Counted from the first letter of the stretch, positions 1 through 4,812 are shown. The stretch: 5,042 nt of DNA from Bacteroidales bacterium (GCA_900768725.1 CAAGDU010000042.1:1-5042), one strand, 5' to 3'. Notes: generated from the letters alone by a model not told the origin. Translations and numbers: made by a program.

Positions 1-357
1 GGAGTGGATTATGTATCGCTTATGCCGTTCAGCAAATGGCCGCTGGCGGTGATTAGTGTCGCTATCCCATTGGTAGCGCTGGTGGATATTTTCCTATTTA
101 AGCATCGACTGCTCCAAGCGCGTTTGAATATCGTCAACGTGGTGCTCTGCTTGGGCTACTACGCATTGTTGGCGCTGTATATAGCGTTTGTCGTGAAGGG
201 GCATGAATCGATAGACGGCATGTCGCTGACCGATGCCGCATGGTATCTCAACGTATGGGCAGGGCTGCCGTTGGTATGTATCGTGCTGAGCATGATGGCA
301 ACGCGCCGTATTCTCAAAGACGAAGCACTCGTCCGCGCCGCTGACAGAATACGATAA
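1..357 (+). CDS. DUF4293 family membrane protein, C-terminal part (cut by left edge)
   Basis: The frame is open from base 1, so the gene begins outside the window and only its last 118 residues are seen. Three hydrophobic segments are visible, at about residues 14-32, 43-64 and 84-99 of the fragment. The sequence ends in a basic tail, TRRILKDEALVRAADRIR. The short FLFKHRLLQARL loop between the first two segments and the RRI-KDEALVR-ADR-R tail are the pattern I recall for DUF4293, a small four-helix inner-membrane protein found in Bacteroidota. Its function is unknown; in this phylum it is often described simply as a membrane protein. The GTG at base 4 and the ATG at base 11 are not convincing starts, because the first transmembrane helix of the family is missing. 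The gene converges with the transporter gene, and a hairpin terminator lies between them. Confidence 0.8.
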   Translation, partial: GVDYVSLMPFSKWPLAVISVAIPLVALVDIFLFKHRLLQARLNIVNVVLCLGYYALLALYIAFVVKGHESIDGMSLTDAAWYLNVWAGLPLVCIVLSMMATRRILKDEALVRAADRIR

Positions 358-380
358 CCTTGTAGTTCCTATAAAAAAAA

Positions 381-414
381 CGAGGAGGTGCGCTCGCAAA
401 GCCGCACCTCCTTG
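381..414 (-). terminator. Strong hairpin terminator between convergent genes
   Basis: A perfect 10-bp stem (383-392 with 403-412) surrounds a 10-base loop; one G-U and one C-G pair extend it to 381-414. On the - strand the stem is followed at once by eight T's (complement of A's at 373-380), a textbook intrinsic terminator for the transporter gene. On the + strand the tail is only TTGTTGTAT, but the same hairpin probably also ends the DUF4293 transcript. Confidence 0.85.
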
Positions 415-443
415 TTGTATTCGATCCTCATTCACAGAACTAT

Positions 444-478
444 TTAGTCTTTCATCCTTTATCCTTAATCTTTTATCC
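444..478. repeat. Heptad tandem repeat at the 3' end of the transporter gene
   Basis: Five consecutive 7-base units on the + strand fit the loose consensus TTNATCC (444-450, 451-457, 458-464, 465-471, 472-478). The two units TTTATCC are identical and the others differ at one to three bases. The transporter stop codon (465-467) is the first three bases of the fourth unit, and its last residues are encoded by the repeat. The 18-mer AGTCTTTCATCCTTTATC at 446-463 recurs exactly at 1854-1871. Confidence 0.8.
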
Positions 479-1397
479 AAGTAACGAAATAGACCCCCGC
501 GAAGACGAGCAGGATGGCAGCGGCTTGCGTCCAACCGAAGGTGGAAAGCCCCATCGCTACGGATACCAACGCGGCTACGATAGGTTGGAAGTAGTTGTAT
601 ATCGCCACCTGCGTAGGGCGCAGCACTTTCTGCGCCCATGTCATCAGCAGGTAAGCAAAATAGGTACCGAACAGCACCACAAACCCTGCTTCTAAGTACG
701 ACACCGCGGGGATACTCTCCCACGGCAGTGTTACTATATGCGGCAGCGTGAAAGGCGCGATGCAGAGCGTGGCGGAGAGCATCATCCACTTCATGCACGT
801 TACGATGCTATAGCGCTTTATCAACTTGCCGAACAGCACTAAATAGAGCGCAAACGAGCATTGCGCCAACACGCACATGCCTGCTCCCAAGGCGGAGCGA
901 CCGCCGTCGCTCGACCCATCCGACATACCGCTTGTGCCCTGTACACCGGAGAGGATAATCAGCAATGCCCCCGTCAGCGCCAACACTATCCCCAGCACTT
1001 TGTACCACCACACAGGCTCCTTGAGCAGCAATGCCGAGAGTATCAGCGAGATAATAGGCAGCATGGTGGTCATCAGGCTGGCATTGACGGGCGAGGTGTA
1101 ACTGATACCCACCGTGTAGAGACACTGGTTGCAGGTGATACTGCACAGCGAAGCCACAAAGAACAGACCGATGTCTCTCCGCGGCACTTTCTCCTGCTTG
1201 TGCCCGCATAGGGTCAGCACCAGTGAAGTAAACCAGAAACACAATGCCCCGCCCGCCACGCGGAAAGTAACCATGTCTAATCCGCTGAAGTCTACGCGCA
1301 TAGCGTCTTTGGCAAGGGGCGCCATCAGTCCCCAAATCAGGCATGCGCTCCCCATCGCCACATGCCGCAACCATGTGCTTTCTTGTACCTTATTCAT
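465..1397 (-). CDS. EamA/DMT-family transporter (10 TM)
   Basis: A 310-residue inner-membrane protein of the drug/metabolite transporter superfamily, with two EamA repeats. The first spans about residues 12-150 and ends in LLLKEPVWWYKVLGIVLALTG, the usual E-P signature before the fifth helix. The second spans about 170-308 and includes LRPTQVAIYNYFQPIVAAL at 259-277. A Gly/Ser-rich loop (152-168) joins the halves. The second repeat lacks the usual G-E-x-x pair (here MGLSTFGW), as I recall for Bacteroides relatives. Members move small metabolites or amino acids, usually outward; the substrate cannot be told. The frame stays open upstream to a TTG at 1475, but I chose the ATG at 1397: a Bacteroidota promoter at 1422-1453 lies inside that extension, and homology begins just after 1397. 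It has its own promoter, overlapped by an inverted repeat, and ends before the convergent terminator. Confidence 0.88.
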   Translation of the reverse strand: MNKVQESTWLRHVAMGSACLIWGLMAPLAKDAMRVDFSGLDMVTFRVAGGALCFWFTSLVLTLCGHKQEKVPRRDIGLFFVASLCSITCNQCLYTVGISYTSPVNASLMTTMLPIISLILSALLLKEPVWWYKVLGIVLALTGALLIILSGVQGTSGMSDGSSDGGRSALGAGMCVLAQCSFALYLVLFGKLIKRYSIVTCMKWMMLSATLCIAPFTLPHIVTLPWESIPAVSYLEAGFVVLFGTYFAYLLMTWAQKVLRPTQVAIYNYFQPIVAALVSVAMGLSTFGWTQAAAILLVFAGVYFVTWIKD

Positions 1398-1421
1398 AAA
1401 ACCAAATTTAGAAATCGCATG

Positions 1422-1453
1422 CAAAGGTACCCATAATTCTTGAAACGAGCAAG
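1422..1453 (-). promoter_or_regulatory. Bacteroidota-type promoter of the transporter gene
   Basis: On the - strand, CTTG (1450-1453) is followed by 20 bases and TACCTTTG (1422-1429). This matches the Bacteroidota housekeeping sigma consensus TTTG-N19-21-TAnnTTTG with one mismatch in the -33 box. Transcription would start near 1415, leaving a leader of about 18 bases before the ATG at 1397, with no Shine-Dalgarno, as is normal in this phylum. The 11-mer TGCAAAGGTAC (1420-1430) is identical at the regulator promoter (4811-4821). Confidence 0.75.
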
Positions 1454-1464
1454 AATTATGGTAC
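1427..1464. promoter_or_regulatory. Inverted repeat covering the transporter promoter (candidate operator)
   Basis: CCATAATTCTT (1431-1441) and AAGAATTATGG (1451-1461) are perfect inverted copies separated by nine bases. With one bulged C the match extends outward to GTAC on both sides (1427-1464), giving 14-bp arms. It spans the spacer, touches the -7 box and covers the -33 box, where a dimeric repressor would bind. It lies upstream of the predicted start point, so it is not in the mRNA. No regulator that binds it can be named. Confidence 0.5.
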
Positions 1465-1473
1465 ATTTTATTC

Positions 1474-1510
1474 AAAAAATAGAGAAGTCGTGTGTTGGGG
1501 GTCTTCCTCT
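1474..1510 (-). terminator. Weak hairpin terminator after the secreted fragment
   Basis: On the - strand AGAGGAAG (1503-1510) can pair with CTTCTCT (1481-1487), with one bulged G, across a 15-base loop; a T6 tract (1474-1479) follows one base later. The stem is short and AT-rich, so this is a tentative terminator separating the secreted fragment from the transporter promoter. Confidence 0.3.
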
Positions 1511-1522
1511 TTCTCTCTCTTG

Positions 1523-1819
1523 TTAGGGCATGACGAACTTGTTGCTGCCGCCCGTTCGGTAGGCGAAAGAGAGCGTTTGAATGCTGTCGGTCGGCGGGGC
1601 AATCATATATGCCCCATTGGCATTAAGTTTGATGCTGATGACGTTGTTGGATTTGTTGTACTGCGCACCGCTTCCGAATGTCCATGTCCCCGAAGGTAGC
1701 GACACCTCCGTAGCAGCAGACCATGAACCTGTGGTTAAAGAATTAAAATCTTCGTACATATCGGCTTGTACGCCTACGTTCATCAGCAGAATGAATCCAA
1801 AAAGGAATGCTTGTTTCAT
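1523..1819 (-). CDS. Small secreted protein, probably a truncated beta-sandwich N-terminus
   Basis: A 98-residue product. Residues 1-19 are a clear signal peptide (K at position 3, hydrophobic FLFGFILLMNVGV, likely cleavage after VQA), so export across the inner membrane is expected; there is no lipoprotein cysteine. The mature part begins YEDFNSL and has alternating Ser/Thr/Gly-rich strands (SGTWTFGSGAQYNKSNN, ISIKLNANGAYMIAPP, LSFAYRTGGSNKFV). This resembles the first half of a jelly-roll module at the N-terminus of larger Bacteroidales secreted proteins, where the chain would normally go on into further strands. Here it stops after FVMP and runs into a purine-rich stretch. I therefore suspect a degraded remnant of a longer gene, although a short functional protein cannot be excluded. 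No promoter is evident upstream, and the gene is more AT-rich than its neighbours. Function unknown. Confidence 0.6.
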   Translation of the reverse strand: MKQAFLFGFILLMNVGVQADMYEDFNSLTTGSWSAATEVSLPSGTWTFGSGAQYNKSNNVISIKLNANGAYMIAPPTDSIQTLSFAYRTGGSNKFVMP

Positions 1820-1851
1820 AGTTATTCGATATTAAAGTGAGTTTGATCTAA

Positions 1852-1900
1852 TAAGTCTTTCATCCTTTATCTTTTTATCCTCATTCTTTTTATCCTCATT
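1852..1900. repeat. Heptad and 15-bp tandem repeats upstream of the secreted fragment
   Basis: Three heptads related to those at 444-478 (1852-1858, 1859-1865, 1866-1872) run into two perfect copies of the 15-mer CTTTTTATCCTCATT (1871-1885 and 1886-1900). The 18-mer at 1854-1871 is identical to 446-463. The block lies 33 to 81 bases upstream of the start codon of the secreted fragment. Confidence 0.8.
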
Positions 1901-1921
1901 GCGGCTATATGCCGTTGCTTG

Positions 1922-1941
1922 CCCCCCCCCCACACACACAC
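1922..1941. repeat. C10 homopolymer followed by a CA dinucleotide run
   Basis: Ten C's (1922-1931) run into an alternating CA tract ending at C1941, followed by GAGGGAGGCGGGGG. The G-rich side could pair with the C tract to form a GC-rich hairpin, but no T tract follows on either strand, so it does not look like an intrinsic terminator. It lies in the 188-base gap between aroE and the secreted fragment, about 100 bases upstream of the latter. Long C runs are prone to slippage. Confidence 0.8.
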
Positions 1942-1987
1942 GAGGGAGGCGGGGGAATTTGTGAGTATTTGTTGAATAAAAGGTTTT

Positions 1988-2028
1988 TTGTTCGTTTTTG
2001 TGAAGTATTATTGTTCGTTTTTGTGAAG
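1988..2028. repeat. 18-bp direct repeat spanning the aroE stop codon
   Basis: TTGTTCGTTTTTGTGAAG occurs exactly at 1988-2005 and 2011-2028, a period of 23 bases. The second copy encodes the AroE C-terminal residues LHKNEQ, and the aroE stop codon (2008-2010) lies in the five-base spacer. The first copy is non-coding. This looks like a local tandem duplication of the gene end. Confidence 0.85.
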
Positions 2029-2790
2029 AAATCTTGTTTCTTTTCTCCAAATTGCCCATGCGGCTTCGGCTTGGTGCGTGAGCATGCCCAATCCGTTGCG
2101 GGTCAGAGCCCCTTGCTGCCGTCCCCGACGCAAGAACTCCGTCTCCGCAGGGTTGTAGATACAGTCGTAGAGAAAATGGCGGTTATCTATCCACTGATAA
2201 GGTATCGTAGGGCACTCCTCTTTATGTGCTCCCATGCCCAGCGGCGTGCAGTTCACTATCAGCCTGTGCTCCTCCATCATCTCCCTGTTCAGTGCCTCGT
2301 AACCTATTGTCGTAGCCCCTTCAAACACTTTCTTATTCTCAGCAGGCGTCCGGCTGACCACCGTATATGGTACACCCAACTGCCTGAGTGCATACGCTAC
2401 GGCTTTGGCGGCTCCGCCCGTCCCCAGAACCAATGCCGTCAAATTGTCAGTCGTCAAATGGTCATATAATAGCAGGTCTTCTTTGAAACCGATACAATCG
2501 GTGTTATAACCAATCCAACGATCCCCCTCGCATTTCACCACGTTCACTGCCCCCACGGCGCGCGCCGTCTCGTCCAAGCCGTCCAGATAAGGGATTATCG
2601 CCTCTTTGTACGGACTGGTAACGTTGAACCCGTCCAGCCGCCCCACGGCTTCTATCATCGCTTTGTCCTCTGCTGATGCAATCTCATACAGCCGATAGTC
2701 TGCATCTATCGCCTCCCGCGTGAATTTTTCACTAAAATACTTCGCCGAGAAACTATGCCCCAACGGGTATCCTATCAATCCGAGTTGCAT
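2008..2790 (-). CDS. aroE: Shikimate dehydrogenase (NADP+)
   Basis: A cytoplasmic 260-residue enzyme that reduces 3-dehydroshikimate to shikimate with NADPH in the pathway to chorismate and aromatic amino acids. The N-terminal substrate domain has GYPLGHSFSAKY, with the shikimate-binding serines at S13 and S15. NVTSPYKE carries the catalytic lysine K62, and GAVNVV (N83) and YNTDCIGF carry the catalytic Asp D98. The nucleotide-binding domain has GTGGAAKA at 123-130 and SRT at 146-148, where NADP-specific enzymes usually have NRT. NCTPLGM (180-186) and NGLGMLTHQAEAAWAIW (232-248) complete the family signature, with the conserved glutamine Q240. All catalytic residues are present. The last ten or so residues (ETRFLHKNEQ) extend beyond the usual family end and come partly from a duplicated repeat. 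The ATG is one base after the stop of a possible small ORF and lies 197 bases past tilS, with no promoter of its own visible, so read-through from the regulator-tilS unit is likely. Confidence 0.95.
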   Translation of the reverse strand: MQLGLIGYPLGHSFSAKYFSEKFTREAIDADYRLYEIASAEDKAMIEAVGRLDGFNVTSPYKEAIIPYLDGLDETARAVGAVNVVKCEGDRWIGYNTDCIGFKEDLLLYDHLTTDNLTALVLGTGGAAKAVAYALRQLGVPYTVVSRTPAENKKVFEGATTIGYEALNREMMEEHRLIVNCTPLGMGAHKEECPTIPYQWIDNRHFLYDCIYNPAETEFLRRGRQQGALTRNGLGMLTHQAEAAWAIWRKETRFLHKNEQ

Positions 2791-2795
2791 TTTAT

Positions 2796-2830
2796 TTAGT
2801 GTTTAGAGTTGAAAGTTGAGTGTTTAGAGT
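2796..2830. repeat. Heptad tandem repeat just upstream of aroE
   Basis: On the - strand there are five 7-base units of the type ACTCTAA / ACACTCA / ACTTTCA (2830-2824, 2823-2817, 2816-2810, 2809-2803, 2802-2796). The array ends five bases before the aroE start codon, where a ribosome would bind. Confidence 0.8.
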
Positions 2831-2856
2831 TCCATCTGCTCTCAATCCTTCCCAAC

Positions 2857-2913
2857 CCCCGACAGGTCGGGGTGTCTCGCTTTGCTCAACATCTGCAGGG
2901 GCGTAGCCCGCAG
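2857..2913. repeat. Two GC-rich palindromes, REP-like patch
   Basis: CCCCGAC and GTCGGGG (2857-2863 and 2866-2872) form a 7-bp inverted repeat with a two-base centre. CTGC-A-GGG (2893-2900) and CCC-GCAG (2907-2913) form a second imperfect one. They lie in the only GC-rich part of the tilS-aroE gap. Paired palindromes of this kind between genes resemble dispersed extragenic repeats. Copy number elsewhere in the genome cannot be judged from this window. Confidence 0.45.
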
Positions 2914-2978
2914 CAAGGAGTTTATACTTTTTCAGGGTATGGGCATTCATAATCCCATCTTCCCCGGAGCAGTGGCAT

Positions 2979-3006
2979 GTTAATTGTTAATTGTTAATTG
3001 TTAATT
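2979..3006. repeat. Perfect heptad array GTTAATT x4 across the tilS stop codon
   Basis: Four identical 7-base units occupy 2979-2985, 2986-2992, 2993-2999 and 3000-3006. The tilS stop codon (2987-2989) lies in the second unit, and the last residues of the protein (LTINN) are encoded by the array. Confidence 0.95.
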
Positions 3007-3880
3007 TCCTTTCTACTACCAGTTTGTGATGCTTAATCACTCCCGTGTACTCTTCGCTCTCAAATCGTTTGCCGCCCTCGCCGCGTTGCAGAGCATCGTA
3101 TATCTTGTCTATCTCGGGGAAGCGGTACTCCCGCAACTCCTCGTACAATCGGCATATCCCCGCCTCGCGGGTCTCTCTGCCTTCCAGCATATCCACGTAC
3201 CCTTGCATGCGCCGCGCCGTCTCTGCGAGGTTCTCTATCTCCGCCTTGCGGCACTGCGCCAGTTGGGCGCGGATGGCGTTGCGCGGGATGGAGGTGTCGG
3301 CGTTGGTGGAGTCCTCCACCCACGACAAGCGCCGTTTCGTGCGCAGGTAATACTCGATGTAATCCCTTGTCGTGCAGAGTAACGGACGAATGACAGGTAT
3401 GCCGTTGTCGCTGTACGGGTTGGCGGCTTTCGGTCGCATGCCGCACAGCCCGCGTATGCCCGTCCCGCGCAGCAGGTTCTGCAGCACCGTCTCGGCTTGG
3501 TCGTTCTGATGGTGCGCCACGGCTATTGCCTCGCAGCCCTCTGCGGCTGCCGCTTCGCCAAACCAACGGTAGCGCAACGCCCGCGCCGCCATCTCTATGC
3601 CCATCTGCTGCGCCTTGGCGTATGCCTGCGTGTCGAACTCCTGCACCAGCAGCCGCACACCTATCTCGTCGCACAGCGCCCGCACAAACGCCTCATCGCG
3701 CATACTCTCTTCCCCCCGCAGGTGGAAGTTGCAGTGTGCCGCCACGCAGTCGTACCCTGCCCGCAGCAGCACATCCAGCAGCGCTACGCTGTCCGCCCCG
3801 CCGCTCACGCACACCAGCACCCGTCCCCCCTCGCGGAGCAACCCCTGCTGCTTGATATATCCCCGTATTCTCCTAAGCAT
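2987..3880 (-). CDS. tilS: tRNA(Ile)-lysidine synthase, short form
   Basis: A 297-residue cytoplasmic enzyme that joins lysine to C34 of tRNA-Ile(CAU) using ATP, changing both codon reading and aminoacylation identity; it is normally essential. The N-terminal PP-loop domain has VSGGADS (25-31, pyrophosphate binding), AHCNFHLRGEES (48-59), GIEMAARALRYRWF (94-107) and AHHQNDQAETVLQNLLRGTGIRGL (122-145). PLL..TRDYIEYYL (166-179) and EDSTNADTSIPRNAIR (189-204) complete the catalytic signature. A helical region follows to about 275, then the chain ends at VVERKLTINN. TilS of E. coli and, from memory, of most Bacteroidota is about 430 residues with a further C-terminal domain, which is absent here. 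Short forms of about 310 residues exist (Aquifex), so activity is plausible. The start ATG and the stop codon both fall inside heptad repeats. It lies 43 bases after the regulator gene and is probably co-transcribed with it. Confidence 0.92.
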   Translation of the reverse strand: MLRRIRGYIKQQGLLREGGRVLVCVSGGADSVALLDVLLRAGYDCVAAHCNFHLRGEESMRDEAFVRALCDEIGVRLLVQEFDTQAYAKAQQMGIEMAARALRYRWFGEAAAAEGCEAIAVAHHQNDQAETVLQNLLRGTGIRGLCGMRPKAANPYSDNGIPVIRPLLCTTRDYIEYYLRTKRRLSWVEDSTNADTSIPRNAIRAQLAQCRKAEIENLAETARRMQGYVDMLEGRETREAGICRLYEELREYRFPEIDKIYDALQRGEGGKRFESEEYTGVIKHHKLVVERKLTINN

Positions 3881-3925
3881 AATTCATAATTCTCCGAGCA
3901 TGGGAACTCATAATTCATAATTCTC
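3878..3925. repeat. Duplicated double heptad CATAATT between the regulator gene and tilS
   Basis: The 17-mer CATAATTCATAATTCTC, two perfect 7-base units plus CTC, occurs at 3878-3894 and again at 3909-3925, separated by 14 bases. On the - strand the tilS ATG is the first unit's complement (3878-3880), and the regulator stop (3924-3926) overlaps the last bases of the other copy. The repeat fills the whole 43-base gap. Confidence 0.9.
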
Positions 3926-4781
3926 ATATCTCCACCAGTCCGTTGGCGATGGCGTAGATGGTCAGTCCCGCGGTGGAGTGGATGTTCAGTTTGGCGGCGA
4001 TGTTCTTGCGGTGGGTAATGACGGTGTGCGTGGAGAGGCAAAGTGCGTCGGCTATCTCTTTGTTGCTCAGCCCTTTCGCCACCTGCACCAGTACCTCCTG
4101 CTCGCGTTCCGACAGCGACCCTCCCCCTTTGTAGGGGGAGTCGGAGGAGGTCCTCGTTTCCATTGCCAGCGCGGGCATCAGTATCTCTTCTTCTATCGCG
4201 CAGTGGGTGATGAAGTCCTGCTCCGTGTCGTAGAGGTCGTTCATCACGGCGATGAGCGCATAGGTCTGCTTCACGTCCGTCGTGTCCGAGGGGTAGTACT
4301 TGATGATGAGGTCTTTCAACTCGGACAGTTTGCTCGTAACGGGCGGCTCATCGCCCTGCTTATGGCTCGCCCACTTGCCGCGGTCTTCGTTCTCCACGTG
4401 GGTGCGTATCTCCTGCACGAACTGGTCGAACGATTGCAGAATCAGTATCGGTATGCGGCTGGCGGTCTCCGACGGATAGACGGCTTCTATCAGGGCACGC
4501 CTGAGGCGGGGCAACTGGAAGTCCACGAAGTAGGCGTGCGCGTTCTTCAGGTAGGTGCGCAGCGTCTCCACGTCCACTTTCTCGATGTCCACATCCGCTT
4601 GCTGCAACTTATGGTTGACCACTGCAAGGAACGTGGGGTCGTGCACGCCGTGTGCGGCGCACACCTCTTCTATCGTTTGTTCGCCAACGCCCATAGGCAA
4701 CCCGAACCGACTGATAATCATTATCGCGTCATGTTCTTGCGCCATCAACTGGCACATCTTATGAGACTTCGTGTATAGCAT
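3924..4781 (-). CDS. LuxR-type HTH regulator with ScdA_N/hemerythrin-like sensor region
   Basis: A 285-residue cytoplasmic regulator. Residues 8-56 (KMCQLMAQEHDAIMIISRFGLPMGVGEQTIEEVC...FLAVVN) resemble the small N-terminal domain of RIC/ScdA/YtfE iron-sulfur repair proteins, but without its Cys-Cys pair. Residues 75-205 look like a hemerythrin-type four-helix bundle: YLKNAHAYFVDFQLPRLRRAL, THVENED (H128, E130/E132), and DFITHCAIEEEILMPAL (H193, E197/E198). The usual stretch between the second and third helices is short, so the di-iron ligand set may be incomplete. Residues 222-281 are a LuxR/GerE HTH (LSEREQEVLVQVAKGLSNKEIADALCLSTHTVITHRKNIAAKL). The linker (about 209-221) is encoded by a palindromic element. 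There is no receiver domain. By family, iron, oxygen or nitric oxide sensing is an inference; targets are unknown. The start at 4781 fits a promoter 31 bases upstream. It probably heads a unit with tilS and aroE. Confidence 0.8.
   Translation of the reverse strand: MLYTKSHKMCQLMAQEHDAIMIISRFGLPMGVGEQTIEEVCAAHGVHDPTFLAVVNHKLQQADVDIEKVDVETLRTYLKNAHAYFVDFQLPRLRRALIEAVYPSETASRIPILILQSFDQFVQEIRTHVENEDRGKWASHKQGDEPPVTSKLSELKDLIIKYYPSDTTDVKQTYALIAVMNDLYDTEQDFITHCAIEEEILMPALAMETRTSSDSPYKGGGSLSEREQEVLVQVAKGLSNKEIADALCLSTHTVITHRKNIAAKLNIHSTAGLTIYAIANGLVEI
4121..4140. repeat. Palindromic element inside the regulator gene (interdomain linker)
   Basis: CTCCCCCT (4121-4128) and AGGGGGAG (4133-4140) form a perfect 8-bp stem with a four-base loop. 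It is in frame and encodes the linker residues S-P-Y-K-G-G-G between the hemerythrin-like domain and the HTH. Its GC-rich, G/C-homopolymer character differs from the flanking coding DNA, suggesting insertion of a small repeat that the protein tolerates at a domain boundary. Confidence 0.7.
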
Positions 4782-4812
4782 ATGGCAATTATTAAGTAAT
4801 CAAATCCGCGTG

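Larger units (their letters stand above)
2792..2950 (-). other. Possible small ORF (52 codons) in repeat DNA between tilS and aroE
   Basis: An ATG at 2950 opens a frame of 52 codons ending in TAA at 2792-2794, one base before the aroE ATG. The predicted peptide begins MNAHTLKKYKLLAAGYAPAD, has no signal peptide or known motif, and ends in repeats of TLNT encoded by heptads. The frame is also that of tilS: reading past the tilS stop continues without interruption into it. The middle is encoded by two GC-rich palindromes (2857-2872 and 2893-2913) that look like a dispersed repeat element. I think it more likely non-coding, but the arrangement would allow translational coupling to aroE. Confidence 0.25.

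Noticed and set aside
94..798. Long open frame on the - strand
   Set aside because: It runs in another frame across the transporter C-terminus, through the terminator hairpin and antisense to the DUF4293 gene. The translation is rich in Arg, His and Cys, with no domain or hydrophobic pattern.
808..1374. Second open frame on the - strand inside the transporter gene
   Set aside because: Same strand, shifted frame; the composition is that of an out-of-frame membrane protein, and the EamA signature is in the other frame.
1398..1475. 26-residue N-terminal extension of the transporter from a TTG start
   Set aside because: It would be encoded across the promoter -7 box and the inverted repeat, and it adds residues before the expected first helix.
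1922..1945. Terminator for aroE formed by the C10 tract and the following G-rich stretch
   Set aside because: A hairpin is possible, but neither strand has a T tract after it, and the CA run leaves a poorly defined stem.
1909..2469. Open frame on the + strand starting next to the C10 tract
   Set aside because: It is antisense to aroE and begins in low-complexity DNA. Its product has no recognisable motif.
2979..3006. CRISPR-like repeat array
   Set aside because: The units are only 7 bases, directly adjacent with no spacers; it is a simple tandem repeat.
3060..3674. Open frames in several other readings of the tilS region, including long + strand ones
   Set aside because: High GC content leaves several frames open. 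Only the 2987-3880 - strand frame carries the PP-loop and TilS motifs.
3978..4778. 266-codon open frame on the + strand opposite the regulator gene
   Set aside because: It is antisense to a gene with clear HTH and hemerythrin-like sequence, has no + strand promoter, and its His/Val/Leu-rich translation is typical of a reverse shadow.
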